Below are positions 1 to 7,997 of a stretch of DNA of 64,000 bases, in pieces. Position numbers and translations under genes: made by a program. Below the pieces are notes generated by a model that saw only the letters and a program-made list of their open reading frames with translations, had not been told where the DNA came from and did no database searches. Source of the DNA: Pannonibacter tanglangensis (GTDB lineage: Bacteria > Pseudomonadota > Alphaproteobacteria > Rhizobiales > Stappiaceae); the NCBI RefSeq assembly GCF_009915685.1, contig NZ_JAABLP010000001.1, one strand, 5' to 3'. Numbering within the stretch: the first letter of the stretch is position 1; each line of letters opens with the position of its first letter.

Positions 1-382
1 GCGAGCCGGTCTCGACGGCAATCTCGATGCTGGGGTGGCGCTTGTGGAAGGCGGCGATGAGCGCCATGCCGGGCATGGAATTGCCGAGGCCGATGGTCAG
101 CCGGCCATTCAGCAGCGTGTTGTGGCGCATCAGGATGCGCATGGCGTGGCGCTCGGCCTCGGCCATGCGCTCGGCCACGTCGCAGAGCTCAAGACAGACG
201 GGGGTGGCCTGCAGCAGGCCGTTCTTGCGGTCGAACAGGCGGACGCCGAACTCGGCCTCCAGATCGCGCACATGGCGGGAGATGGCCGGCTGGGACAGGC
301 CCAGCGCGCGGGCGGCGGCGGCATAGGAACCGCCGGCGGCCACGGCATTGACGGCGCGGATGCGGGACAGGGTCAGGGACAT
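1..382 (-). CDS. LysR-family transcriptional regulator, N-terminal part (runs off the window)
   Basis: Only the first 127 codons are inside the window. The product begins MSLTLSRIRAVNAVAAGGSY and continues into a typical LysR winged helix-turn-helix at about residues 15-60, with LSQPAISRHVRDLEAEFGV and LFDR. After it comes the start of the co-inducer domain (GRLTIGLGNSMPG). The effector domain is cut off, so the ligand cannot be guessed. The gene is divergent from the phosphatase/ABC transporter operon starting at 663. In this family that arrangement usually means the regulator controls the facing operon; that is inference. The start at 382 puts the HTH at the usual distance from the N terminus. 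Confidence 0.9.
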   Translation of the reverse strand, partial: MSLTLSRIRAVNAVAAGGSYAAAARALGLSQPAISRHVRDLEAEFGVRLFDRKNGLLQATPVCLELCDVAERMAEAERHAMRILMRHNTLLNGRLTIGLGNSMPGMALIAAFHKRHPSIEIAVETGS

Positions 383-662
383 CGGACGGCTCGGCGGGCA
401 AGAGTTCGGCAAGAGTTCGGCAAAAGATCCGCATGACCAAACCAAGTGTTTGATCTGCCCATACCCTAGGCTTTGTCTGTAACGGCCACGTCACAGTGAC
501 GGTGCAGTGTCGCCTCAACGCGGGCCAGCCTTCCAGGGACATCCAAAAGGCATCCAAAGGTTTGGTCGCATTCCACATCAACCGGGCATCCGTCCGGCGC
601 GGGATCCCCGTCCTTGCGCCAACGGCAGAGGCTTGTCCGGCGCAGACAGGGCTGAGCGAGCA
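383..662. other. Divergent intergenic region between LysR gene and transporter operon
   Basis: There is no convincing gene here. An 11-bp unit GCAAGAGTTCG is repeated twice in tandem at 399-420. A perfect odd-centred palindrome CGTCAC-A-GTGACG lies at 489-501, and an AT-richer stretch with AAACCAAGTGTTTGAT lies near 440-456. These are possible LysR operator material. The region is about 280 bp, enough for two divergent promoters. Confidence 0.4.
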
Positions 663-1427
663 ATGCAGGCAGCAGGACCCCTTACCGTGACGCGGCTCGA
701 AGGCGGGCTCGCCGATGCCTATGCGGCCGTGCTCTGCGACCTCGACGGCTGCCTGGTGTCGGGCGCGACGGCGCTGCCCGGCGCGGTCGATTTCGCCCGG
801 TCCTGCGGGCCGCGCCTGTGGATCGTCTCCAACAACTCCTCCGACACGGCAGCAAGCCTGTCGGACCGGCTGGCGACCCTCGGCTTCGACATTCCGCCGG
901 AGCGGATCCTGCTGGCCGGCGAACAGGCCTTGCGCGACATCGCGGACCGGCGTCCGGGCGCGCGGATCTATCTGGCGGCGTCCGGCCGGCTGGAGGCGCT
1001 GGCCAGATCGCTGGGGCTGAGCCCGGTGACGCTGATGGCCGATGTGGCGCTGCTGGCGCGGGATCCGGACTTCGGACTGGTGCGCCTGTCGCAGCTGGTC
1101 CGGGTGCTGGCGGGCGGTGCCGAGCTGGTCGTGGCCAATCCGGATCTGGTGCACCCGGGCGCCGATGGCCTGCCGGAACCGGAGACCGGCGCGCTGCTCG
1201 CCTCGCTGGCTGCCTGCTGGCCCGACCTCACCTACCAGACCGTCGGCAAGCCGCAGACGGCCCTGCTCAGCGAAGCCATGCGGCGGGCAGGCGTCGAGGC
1301 GGCAGAAGCCCTCTTTGTCGGCGACAACCCGCTCACCGACGGCATCGCCGCCCAGCGCGCCGGGATTGCCTTCCTGCATGTGCTGCCCCCGGTGCTCGCC
1401 GCGCCCGGCCCGACCAAGGGAGACTGA
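663..1427 (+). CDS. HAD-IIA family sugar/nucleotide-type phosphatase (NagD-like)
   Basis: Predicted cytosolic hydrolase of 254 residues with all HAD motifs. Motif I is VLCDLDGCLV, with the nucleophile Asp at residue 26 and the second Asp at 28. Motif II is WIVSNNSSDT. The conserved Lys is in VGKPQTALL and motif IV is FVGDNPLTDGIAA. Motif order and the cap between motifs II and III fit the NagD/4-nitrophenylphosphatase subfamily. The reading frame is open upstream to 507, but that part is non-conserved; 663 (ATG) or a GTG at 687 are the plausible starts. It is the first gene of the operon, and its stop is 3 nt from the first permease. A phosphatase in a Dpp-type transporter operon suggests a phosphorylated substrate (inference). 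Confidence 0.8.
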   Translation: MQAAGPLTVTRLEGGLADAYAAVLCDLDGCLVSGATALPGAVDFARSCGPRLWIVSNNSSDTAASLSDRLATLGFDIPPERILLAGEQALRDIADRRPGARIYLAASGRLEALARSLGLSPVTLMADVALLARDPDFGLVRLSQLVRVLAGGAELVVANPDLVHPGADGLPEPETGALLASLAACWPDLTYQTVGKPQTALLSEAMRRAGVEAAEALFVGDNPLTDGIAAQRAGIAFLHVLPPVLAAPGPTKGD

Positions 1428-1430
1428 CCG

Positions 1431-2357
1431 ATGCTGGCCTATACCCTGCGCACGCTGGCCAAGATGGTGATCACGCTGTTTGCGATCGTGACCCTGGTGT
1501 TCTTCGCCACCCGTCTCTCCGGCAATCCGATCGACTTCGTTCTGGGCGAAGGGATCACCAAGGAGGACCGGGCGCTGCTGATTGCCTATTACGGGCTCGA
1601 TGGCAGCGTGTGGACGCAGTACCTGCGCTATCTGGCGGCCTTCGTCGACGGCCAGTTCGGGCTCTCCTTCCTGGAGCGGCGGCCGGTGGCCGATGTGGTG
1701 GCCGAACGGCTGTGGCCGACGGCCCAGCTGATCCTGAGCGCGACAGCCTTCACGCTGCTGGTGTCCATCCCCCTTGGCATCCTGGCCGCGCTGAAGCGCA
1801 AGTCCTGGGTGGGCAGCGCCGTGATGACAGTGGCCTTCCTCGGGCTGGCAGTGCCCAACTTCGTGCTGGCGACGCTCCTGGTCCTGGTCTTTGCCTATCT
1901 GCTCAACTGGCTGCCGATCGTGGGCAATGGCACGCCGGCGCATTTCATCCTGCCGACCATCGCCCTCTCCGGCCTGCTGATCGCCGCCCTCACCCGCTTC
2001 ACCCGCAACGCCATGCTGGATGTGCTCAGCCAGGACTACATGCGCACGGCCCGGGCCAAGGGGCTGAAGGAACGGCGGGTGATCCTGAAGCACGGCCTCG
2101 GCAATGCCTCGATCACGCTGCTGTCGGTCATTGGCCTGCAGGTGGCGGGGCTCGCCGCGGCCGGCAGCGTGGTGATCGAGAGCATCTTTGCCTGGCCCGG
2201 CATCGGCCAGCTGCTCGTGCGCTCGGCGATCCTGCGCGATTACCCGGTGCTGCAGTTCGGCGTTCTCACCGTTGCCATCGCCGTCATCGTCATCAACGCC
2301 GTGATCGACATTGCCTATGCCTATGCCGATCCGCGCATCCGCCTTGCGAAAGGATAA
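1431..2357 (+). CDS. Peptide/nickel-type ABC transporter permease, DppB/OppB family
   Basis: Inner-membrane permease of 308 residues with about six membrane spans. It begins with the N-terminal helix and extracytoplasmic loop typical of OppB/DppB (AYTLRTLAKMVITLFAIVTL, then NPIDFVLG). The cytoplasmic EAA-type loop that contacts the ATPase is visible as YMRTARAKGLKERRVI, and the terminal segment IGQLLVRSAILRDYPVLQ is family-typical. The gene starts 3 nt after the HAD gene and ends 4 nt before the second permease, so translation is probably coupled. It pairs with the 2362-3285 permease, the 3351-4901 binding protein and the 5840-7600 ATPase. The substrate is unknown. Confidence 0.9.
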   Translation: MLAYTLRTLAKMVITLFAIVTLVFFATRLSGNPIDFVLGEGITKEDRALLIAYYGLDGSVWTQYLRYLAAFVDGQFGLSFLERRPVADVVAERLWPTAQLILSATAFTLLVSIPLGILAALKRKSWVGSAVMTVAFLGLAVPNFVLATLLVLVFAYLLNWLPIVGNGTPAHFILPTIALSGLLIAALTRFTRNAMLDVLSQDYMRTARAKGLKERRVILKHGLGNASITLLSVIGLQVAGLAAAGSVVIESIFAWPGIGQLLVRSAILRDYPVLQFGVLTVAIAVIVINAVIDIAYAYADPRIRLAKG

Positions 2358-2361
2358 GCCC

Positions 2362-3285
2362 ATGACCGATCACGCGCTCTCTCCGGCCGGTGTGATCCGG
2401 CCCGAACGCTCCCGCCGCAGCATTCCCGGTCTTTCCGCTCTCCTTAATCTGTGGCGCGAGGCGAATGCGGTGCAGCGGACCGCCATGGTGCTGGCCCTCA
2501 TCCTGCTGGTTCTCGCCCTCGCCGCGCCGCTCATTGCCCCGTTCGATCCCAACGCCCAGAGCCTCCTGTCCCGGCTGCGCCCGCCGGTCGGTTTCGAGCG
2601 GGCGAAGCTTGCCTATCTGCTGGGCACGGATGAACTCGGTCGGGATATCCTGTCGCGCTGCCTCCACGGGCTGCGGCTGACCTTCCTGCTGGCGCTCTGC
2701 GGCGCGGTGATCGGGCTCGCCATCGGTTTTGTTCTTGGAATGTTCTCCGGCCTTGCCGGCGGCATGACCGATGACCTGATCATGGGGCTGGTGGATGCGC
2801 AGATCGCCATTCCCTTCACGCTGGTGGCGCTGCTGATCCTGGCCGTGTTCGGCTCCGGGCTCGACGTGATGATCCTGGTGCTCGGCCTGCATGGCTGGGA
2901 GCAATACACCCGCATCGTCCGGGGCGAGGTGCGCAAGCTGAAGGAGATGCCCTTCATCGAGGCGGCGCGGGCCGCAGGCGCCACCCCCTGGCGCATCGCC
3001 CGCCGGCATATCCTGCCCAACATCGTCTCGCCGCTGGTGGTGCAGTTCACCTTGAGCTTCTCCAACATCGTGCTCTTGGAATCGACCCTGTCCTTCCTCG
3101 GGCTCGGCGTGCAGCCGCCCACCGCGACGCTGGGCTCGATGGTCGGCATCGGCCGCGACTACCTGCCGACCGCCCCCTGGATCGTGCTCGCCCCGGCGGC
3201 GGTGATCCTTCTCCTGACCTTTGCCGTGCAGATCCTGGGCGACTGGCTCCGGGACCGCGCCGACGTGCGCCTGCGCAGCCGCTGA
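2362..3285 (+). CDS. Peptide/nickel-type ABC transporter permease, DppC/OppC family
   Basis: Second permease of the transporter, 307 residues. It has a long cytoplasmic N terminus, then the OppC-specific first span (MVLALILLVLALAAPLIAPF) followed by the LLGTDELGRDILSR motif characteristic of DppC/OppC. The EAA loop EAARAAGATPWRIARRH precedes the last spans. The start at 2362 is preferred over in-frame ATGs further upstream, because those lie inside the previous gene and add non-conserved residues. A 65-nt gap separates it from the binding-protein gene. Confidence 0.9.
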   Translation: MTDHALSPAGVIRPERSRRSIPGLSALLNLWREANAVQRTAMVLALILLVLALAAPLIAPFDPNAQSLLSRLRPPVGFERAKLAYLLGTDELGRDILSRCLHGLRLTFLLALCGAVIGLAIGFVLGMFSGLAGGMTDDLIMGLVDAQIAIPFTLVALLILAVFGSGLDVMILVLGLHGWEQYTRIVRGEVRKLKEMPFIEAARAAGATPWRIARRHILPNIVSPLVVQFTLSFSNIVLLESTLSFLGLGVQPPTATLGSMVGIGRDYLPTAPWIVLAPAAVILLLTFAVQILGDWLRDRADVRLRSR

Positions 3286-3350
3286 AACAACAGAAGCCGG
3301 AACGGCCGACGTCCCTACTCCCTCTCCTCACCCCTCTTGTGGAGGCATTC

Positions 3351-4901
3351 ATGCTGAGACTTCTTGCAAGCACTGCCCTGATCAGCGCCGCCCTCGCCGG
3401 CTCTGCCCTGTCCGCCGAGATCACCGTCGGCGCGGCCAACGTGTCGTCCTATCTGGATCCGGGCCGCGACCATTCCAACGTGGGCTCGCAGTTCTACTAC
3501 AACAGCTTCGACACGCTGATCGGCAAGAACCACGACACGACCAAGACCGAGTGGGTTCCCGCGCTGGCGACCTCGTGGAAGCTGATCGACGACACCACGA
3601 TGGAGCTGAAGCTGCGCGACGGCGTAAAGTTCCACAACGGTGCGGCCATGACCGCCGATGACGTGGTGTTCTCGCTGAACCGCATGTTCCAGGCCGACTT
3701 CCCGCCCTACCAGGTGCGCGCCCGCGACCGCTTCTCCAACTTCGCCGGGGCCGAGAAGGTCGATGACCTGACCATCCGCGTGAAGGCCAAGCGCGCCGAG
3801 CCGCTGTGGGAGACGCTCCTGAACCTGCAGCAGGTCATGATCATTCCGGCCGCCTACACCATGAGCCTTGCCGGCGACCCGGCCAAGCTGGAACACGACG
3901 ACTTCGAGGCCTTCTCGCTGAAGCCGATCGGCACCGGTCCCTACAAGGTGTCCGAGTTCGTTCCGGGCCAGACCATTGTCTGGGAGCGCTTTGCCGACTT
4001 CTGGGGCGACAAGGCCCCGCTCGACAAGGTGACCGTCAAGCACATGCCGGAAACCGCCTCGCGCATCACCGCCCTGAAGACCGGTGAAGCCGACATCGTG
4101 ACGAACATCGCCCCGGACCAGCTCGCCATGATCGAGCAGGACCCGGACATGAAGGCCTTCGGCGCGCCGACCGCCCTGTTCCACGTCATGATCATGAACC
4201 AGAACCATCCGAAGCTGAAGGATGCCCGCATCCTCCAGGCGCTGTCGCTGGCGATCGACCGTGACGCGCTGAACGAGGCGCTGTGGCTCGGCAAGGCCGT
4301 GGTTCCGGCCTCGCACACCATGGAAGAGTTCGGCGAGCTCTACATGCCGGAGCTGAAGACCTTCGAATACAACCCGGAGAAGGCCAAGCAGCTGCTCAAG
4401 GAAGCCGGGTATGACGGCTCCGAGATCACCTTCGACACGGCGGCCGGCTACTACACCAACGGTCTGCTGGCGACCCAGGCGATCATGGAAATGTGGGCCG
4501 AAGTCGGCATCAAGGGCAAGATCAACGTCGGGGACAAGTGGACCGGCAACTCGCCCGAGCTGATGGTCCGCAACTGGTCCAACCCGATGTATTTCGCCGA
4601 TCCGTTCGGTTCCTTCGGCGTGATGTGGGCGCCGGGCGGCCCGTCGCAGTCGGAAGGCCGCTTCAACACGGATGACGCCTATGCCGCCGCCTGGGAGAAG
4701 TTCCGCTTCTCCGGCGACGTCGAGCTGCGCCGCGCGGCCTATGCCGAGCTGATGGACCGCGTGAAGGCGGATCCGGCCCTGCTGCCGCTCTATCGTCCCT
4801 ATGAAGCCTGGGCGATGAAGAACGCGGTCAACTGGCAGCCCAAGCCGGGCCACATCCCCTACGTGCTCGACTTCCGCGCCGGCTCCATCTCCTTCAACTG
4901 A
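3351..4901 (+). CDS. ABC transporter substrate-binding protein, SBP family 5 (peptide/nickel type)
   Basis: Periplasmic solute receptor of 516 residues. The signal peptide MLRLLASTALISAALAGSA is followed by a probable cleavage after LSA. The mature part has the family-5 architecture: LKLRDGVKFHNGAAMTADDV near the N-terminal lobe, IGTGPYKVSEF in the middle, and AIDRDALNEALW in the second lobe. ATG 3351 is chosen because GGAGG lies 6 nt upstream; an upstream ATG at 3339 would overlap that ribosome-binding site. No residue pattern fixes the ligand. The two phosphatases in the operon hint at something other than plain oligopeptides. Confidence 0.9.
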   Translation: MLRLLASTALISAALAGSALSAEITVGAANVSSYLDPGRDHSNVGSQFYYNSFDTLIGKNHDTTKTEWVPALATSWKLIDDTTMELKLRDGVKFHNGAAMTADDVVFSLNRMFQADFPPYQVRARDRFSNFAGAEKVDDLTIRVKAKRAEPLWETLLNLQQVMIIPAAYTMSLAGDPAKLEHDDFEAFSLKPIGTGPYKVSEFVPGQTIVWERFADFWGDKAPLDKVTVKHMPETASRITALKTGEADIVTNIAPDQLAMIEQDPDMKAFGAPTALFHVMIMNQNHPKLKDARILQALSLAIDRDALNEALWLGKAVVPASHTMEEFGELYMPELKTFEYNPEKAKQLLKEAGYDGSEITFDTAAGYYTNGLLATQAIMEMWAEVGIKGKINVGDKWTGNSPELMVRNWSNPMYFADPFGSFGVMWAPGGPSQSEGRFNTDDAYAAAWEKFRFSGDVELRRAAYAELMDRVKADPALLPLYRPYEAWAMKNAVNWQPKPGHIPYVLDFRAGSISFN

Positions 4902-4914
4902 GCCTGACCTCCAG

Positions 4915-4946
4915 CCGGAGCGCTGCCCCTCGCAGCGCTCCGGTTT
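4915..4946 (+). terminator. Strong hairpin after the binding-protein gene (partial terminator or mRNA stabiliser)
   Basis: A perfect 11-bp inverted repeat CCGGAGCGCTG / CAGCGCTCCGG with a 7-nt loop is followed by TTT only. It begins 13 nt after the binding-protein stop and lies inside an otherwise continuous operon. In binding-protein operons such hairpins often protect the upstream mRNA and reduce downstream expression (established for malE-malF). Here that role is inferred. Confidence 0.65.
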
Positions 4947-4973
4947 CCCCCAATGCCAAAAGGATCCCTTGCC

Positions 4974-5843
4974 GTGACCGTCCGTCTTGCCCTCGTTGCC
5001 GATATCCATCATGGCGCGCCCTCTGCCACCAAGCGCGGCGACACCGCCCTTGGCCTGATGGAGGAGTTCGCCCGCTTCACCAACGCCGCACGCCCGGATC
5101 TGGTCATCGATCTCGGCGACCGGATTTCCGACATCGACCGCGACACCGACCTGCGGCTCGAGCGCGAGGTCGCCGAAGCCTTCGCCCCGGTCACCGCGCC
5201 GGTGCGCCACATCTGCGGCAACCATGACCGCGACCATCTGGAGGTCGCCGACAACGAGGCGATCCTCGGCCAGAGCCTTGCAAACGAGACCCTCGACATC
5301 GGCGGCTGGCGCATCGCGCTGTGGCGGGCCGACAGCCGCATCATCCGCACGCCGGAGCATTCCGGTTTCGTGCTGAAGGAAGCCGATCTCCTGTGGCTGT
5401 CACGCGTGGCGCAGACCGCTGACCGGCCGCTGCTCGTCTTGAGCCACGTGCCGATCTCCGGCCATGCCCAGACCGGCAACTACTATTTCCAGAACAACCC
5501 GTCCGCCTCGACCTATCCCCATGCCGAGCGCGCCCGTGCGGCGCTGGCCCAGGCGCGCGTTCCGGTGGTCTGCATGGCCGGCCACGTGCACTGGAACACG
5601 GTCACGAAGGTCGACGGCATCGTCCACATGACGCAGCAGTCGCTGACCGAGAGCTTCACCACGTCCGGAGAGCCGGCCGGGGCCTTCGGCCTCCTGGAGC
5701 TTGGCGACACCGTCTCCTGGCAGGTCGAGGGCAAGGACCCGATGCGCTTTGCCTTCACGCCGACGGCGGACCGCTGGACGCCGGTGATGCCGGTGTTCGA
5801 CAGCCTGCCCGAATTTGCCGCCCGCCGGCGGACCGCAGCATGA
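4974..5843 (+). CDS. Calcineurin-like metallophosphoesterase
   Basis: Soluble two-metal phosphoesterase of 289 residues. The motif set is complete and in order: ALVADIHHG (Asp-x-His), VIDLGDRISD (Gly-Asp), ICGNHDRDH (Gly-Asn-His-Asp/Glu), LVLSHVPISGH, and MAGHVHWN (Gly-His-x-His). GTG 4974 is favoured because AAAAGGA sits about 10 nt before it; an in-frame ATG at 4953 has no ribosome-binding site. The stop overlaps the ATPase start by 4 nt (ATGA). With the HAD protein this gives two phosphate-ester hydrolases inside one uptake operon. The substrate cannot be read from the sequence. Confidence 0.85.
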   Translation: MTVRLALVADIHHGAPSATKRGDTALGLMEEFARFTNAARPDLVIDLGDRISDIDRDTDLRLEREVAEAFAPVTAPVRHICGNHDRDHLEVADNEAILGQSLANETLDIGGWRIALWRADSRIIRTPEHSGFVLKEADLLWLSRVAQTADRPLLVLSHVPISGHAQTGNYYFQNNPSASTYPHAERARAALAQARVPVVCMAGHVHWNTVTKVDGIVHMTQQSLTESFTTSGEPAGAFGLLELGDTVSWQVEGKDPMRFAFTPTADRWTPVMPVFDSLPEFAARRRTAA

Positions 5844-7600
5844 CCGCCGCGCCGGAGGCACAGCCGGTCCTGGCCGTCGAGGGCGTGAAAGTGGCCTTCG
5901 GCGCGCATGAGGCCGTGAAGGGTCTGAGCTTCTCCATCCGCGCCGGCGAGACGCTGGCGCTGGTGGGGGAATCCGGCTCCGGCAAGTCGGCGACGGCACT
6001 CGCCATCCTGCGGCTGATCGAGCGCGAAGGCGGACGGATCGCGGGCGGGCGCATCCTGCTTGGGGCAGGCGCCGACCAGATTGACCTCACCGCCCTGTCC
6101 GATGACGCGCTGACCGACATTCGCGGCGACCGGGTGTCGATGGTGTTCCAGGAGCCGATGACCTCGCTGAACCCGGTGATGACCGTCGGGGCGCAGCTGG
6201 CCGAGGTGTTCATCCGGCATCGCGGCCTGAGCGCCCGCGCGGCGCTTGAGGAAGCCCGCGCCGGGCTCGACGCCGTGCGCATTCCCGACGCGCAGCGCCG
6301 GCTGGGACAGTACCCGCACGAGCTGTCCGGCGGCCTGCGCCAGCGGGTGATGATCGCCATGGCGCTGGCCTGCCGCCCGGATCTTCTCATTGCAGATGAA
6401 CCGACCACGGCGCTGGACGTGACGACCCAGGCCGAGATCCTCGACCTGATCCGTTCATTGCAAAATGAAATCGGCATGGGCCTTCTTTTCATTACGCATG
6501 ACATGGGCGTTGTCTCGGAGATCGCCGACCGCGTTCTGGTGCTGCGGCATGGCCAGGCCGTCGAGGAGGCAGCCACGGCCGAGCTGTTCCGCGCGCCGCA
6601 GGCGGCCTATTCCCGCGCCCTGATGGAGGCAACGCCGCGCCTCGGCAGCGGCAGCCTGACCCGGCCGGCAAGTACGACGCCCGTGCTGACCGTGCGCGAC
6701 CTTTCGACCCGCTTCCCGGTCCGCAAGGGGTTCCTGCGGCGCCTGCAGGGGGAGCTTCATGCCGTGCGCTCTGTCAGCCTGACGCTGAACGAGGGCGAGA
6801 CGCTGGGCCTTGTGGGCGAATCCGGTTGCGGCAAGTCCACGCTGGCCCGCAGCATCCTGCGGCTGGTGGAGCCGGCCGAGGGCCGGGTGGATCTGGCCGG
6901 ACGGGAGCTGACCGGCAAGCGGCTTGCCGACCTCAGGCCGGAGCGGCGGCTGGCGCAGATGGTGTTCCAGGACCCCTTTGCCAGCCTCAACCCGCGCCTG
7001 CCGGTGCATGAGCTGGTGACCGAACCCGCGCGCATTCACGGCCTGATCGGCGAGGCGGACCAGAAACAGCTGGCCGCCGAGCTGGTGACGCGGGTGGGCC
7101 TGGAGGCGGACTGCATCACCCGCTATCCGCACCAGTTCTCCGGCGGGCAGCGCCAGCGGCTCTGCATCGCGCGGGCGCTGTCGGCGCAGCCCAAACTGAT
7201 CGTTGCAGATGAAGCGGTGTCGGCGCTCGACGTCTCGATTGCCCGGCAGGTGACGGACCTGATGCTGGACCTGCAGCAGCGCGAAGGCATGGCCTTTCTT
7301 TTCATTTCGCATGACATTGCCGTGGTCGAGCGGGTCAGCCACCGCATCGCGGTGATGTATGGCGGCGAGATCGTCGAGATGGGCGCGACCGCCGACATCC
7401 TCGCGCGGCCGCAGCACAGCTACACCCGCCGCCTGCTGGCCGCCGTGCCGTCGGGCAAGCCGGGCGAAGGCCGCAAGGACGGCCGGCTGCGCGAGGCGGT
7501 TGCCCCGAAGCTCGCCTTCACGCGTCCGGGCGAACGGCTGGCCCAGCTGCCGCTGGTCGAGGTGCTGCCCGGCCATTTCGTGCGGGCGGAGGCGGCCTGA
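5840..7600 (+). CDS. Fused dual ATP-binding protein of the peptide/nickel-type ABC transporter
   Basis: A single 586-residue protein carries both nucleotide-binding domains, equivalent to DppD plus DppF and arranged as in GsiA. Domain 1 has Walker A GESGSGKSATA, signature LSGGLRQRVMIA and Walker B LLIADEPTTALD. Domain 2 has GESGCGKSTLARS, FSGGQRQRLCIARAL and VADEAVSALDVS, in which Ala replaces the usual Pro after the catalytic Glu. Each half ends with the Oligo_HPY-type segment (AYSRALMEATPRL and SYTRRLLAAVPSG). The start overlaps the phosphoesterase stop by 4 nt. It is the last gene of the operon. Confidence 0.92.
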   Translation: MTAAPEAQPVLAVEGVKVAFGAHEAVKGLSFSIRAGETLALVGESGSGKSATALAILRLIEREGGRIAGGRILLGAGADQIDLTALSDDALTDIRGDRVSMVFQEPMTSLNPVMTVGAQLAEVFIRHRGLSARAALEEARAGLDAVRIPDAQRRLGQYPHELSGGLRQRVMIAMALACRPDLLIADEPTTALDVTTQAEILDLIRSLQNEIGMGLLFITHDMGVVSEIADRVLVLRHGQAVEEAATAELFRAPQAAYSRALMEATPRLGSGSLTRPASTTPVLTVRDLSTRFPVRKGFLRRLQGELHAVRSVSLTLNEGETLGLVGESGCGKSTLARSILRLVEPAEGRVDLAGRELTGKRLADLRPERRLAQMVFQDPFASLNPRLPVHELVTEPARIHGLIGEADQKQLAAELVTRVGLEADCITRYPHQFSGGQRQRLCIARALSAQPKLIVADEAVSALDVSIARQVTDLMLDLQQREGMAFLFISHDIAVVERVSHRIAVMYGGEIVEMGATADILARPQHSYTRRLLAAVPSGKPGEGRKDGRLREAVAPKLAFTRPGERLAQLPLVEVLPGHFVRAEAA

Positions 7601-7689
7601 GCCGCCGCCGTCTGCCCGCAGCCGGCAACGTCGCAGAACCGGCATGGCGTGTCGTTTTCGGATCATCCGCAAAGGCCCGCCCGTGGTGG

Positions 7690-7885
7690 ATTGGGGCAGG
7701 ACCAGGGTGCCCTGCTTCGGTGACGCGGCAGGGAGAATTGGGAAGCCGGTGAAACGCCGGCGCTGCCCCCGCAACGGTGGCGAGGACAGGAGCGCGGTGG
7801 AGGAGCCACTGGGGCAACCCGGGAAGGTGCCGCATCCGGGCCGCAAGGCCGCCTCGAAGCCCGGAAACCAGCCCTGGCCAGCACG
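7690..7885 (+). promoter_or_regulatory. Cobalamin (adenosylcobalamin-type) riboswitch aptamer
   Basis: Conserved B12-riboswitch blocks occur in the correct order on the plus strand. A P2-like stem CCCTGC / GCAGGG is at 7710-7733. GGGAA-GCC-GGTGAAA is at 7740-7753, and the hallmark GCTGCCCCCGCAACGGT is at 7762-7778. GCCACTGGGG starts at 7805, CCCGGGAAGG is at 7818-7827, and the B12 box AAGCCCGGAAACCAGCC is at 7857-7873. Nothing else resembles this combination. The aptamer ends about 115 nt before the Rieske gene, so it should repress that operon when cobalamin is abundant (known mode for this class). Confidence 0.93.
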
Positions 7886-7911
7886 ACCCAACGGATCGCG
7901 GTGGGCGGACC

Positions 7912-7967
7912 GGGGCAGCCAGAGCTGTGGCGGAGGGAGACCGCCGCGGCCCTCCTGTCCCTGCCCC
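7912..7967 (+). promoter_or_regulatory. Probable expression platform of the cobalamin riboswitch
   Basis: Between aptamer and start codon, GGGGCAG (7912-7918) can pair with CTGCCCC (7961-7967), and inside it GGCGG (7929-7933) can pair with CCGCC (7941-7945). No T-run follows, so control by sequestering the ribosome site (GAGG at 7992-7995) or by Rho looks more likely than intrinsic termination. The mechanism is inferred. Confidence 0.45.
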
Positions 7968-7997
7968 AGCCCCCGCCGGCAAGCGGAATGTGAGGCC

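Noticed and set aside
404..418. GTTC-GGCAAGA-GTTC, a formal match to the LexA box, just upstream of the LysR gene.
   Set aside because: It arises automatically from the 11-bp tandem duplication GCAAGAGTTCG, lies only 22 bp before the LysR start, and has no promoter elements or SOS-type gene nearby. One or two such matches are expected by chance in a window of this size.
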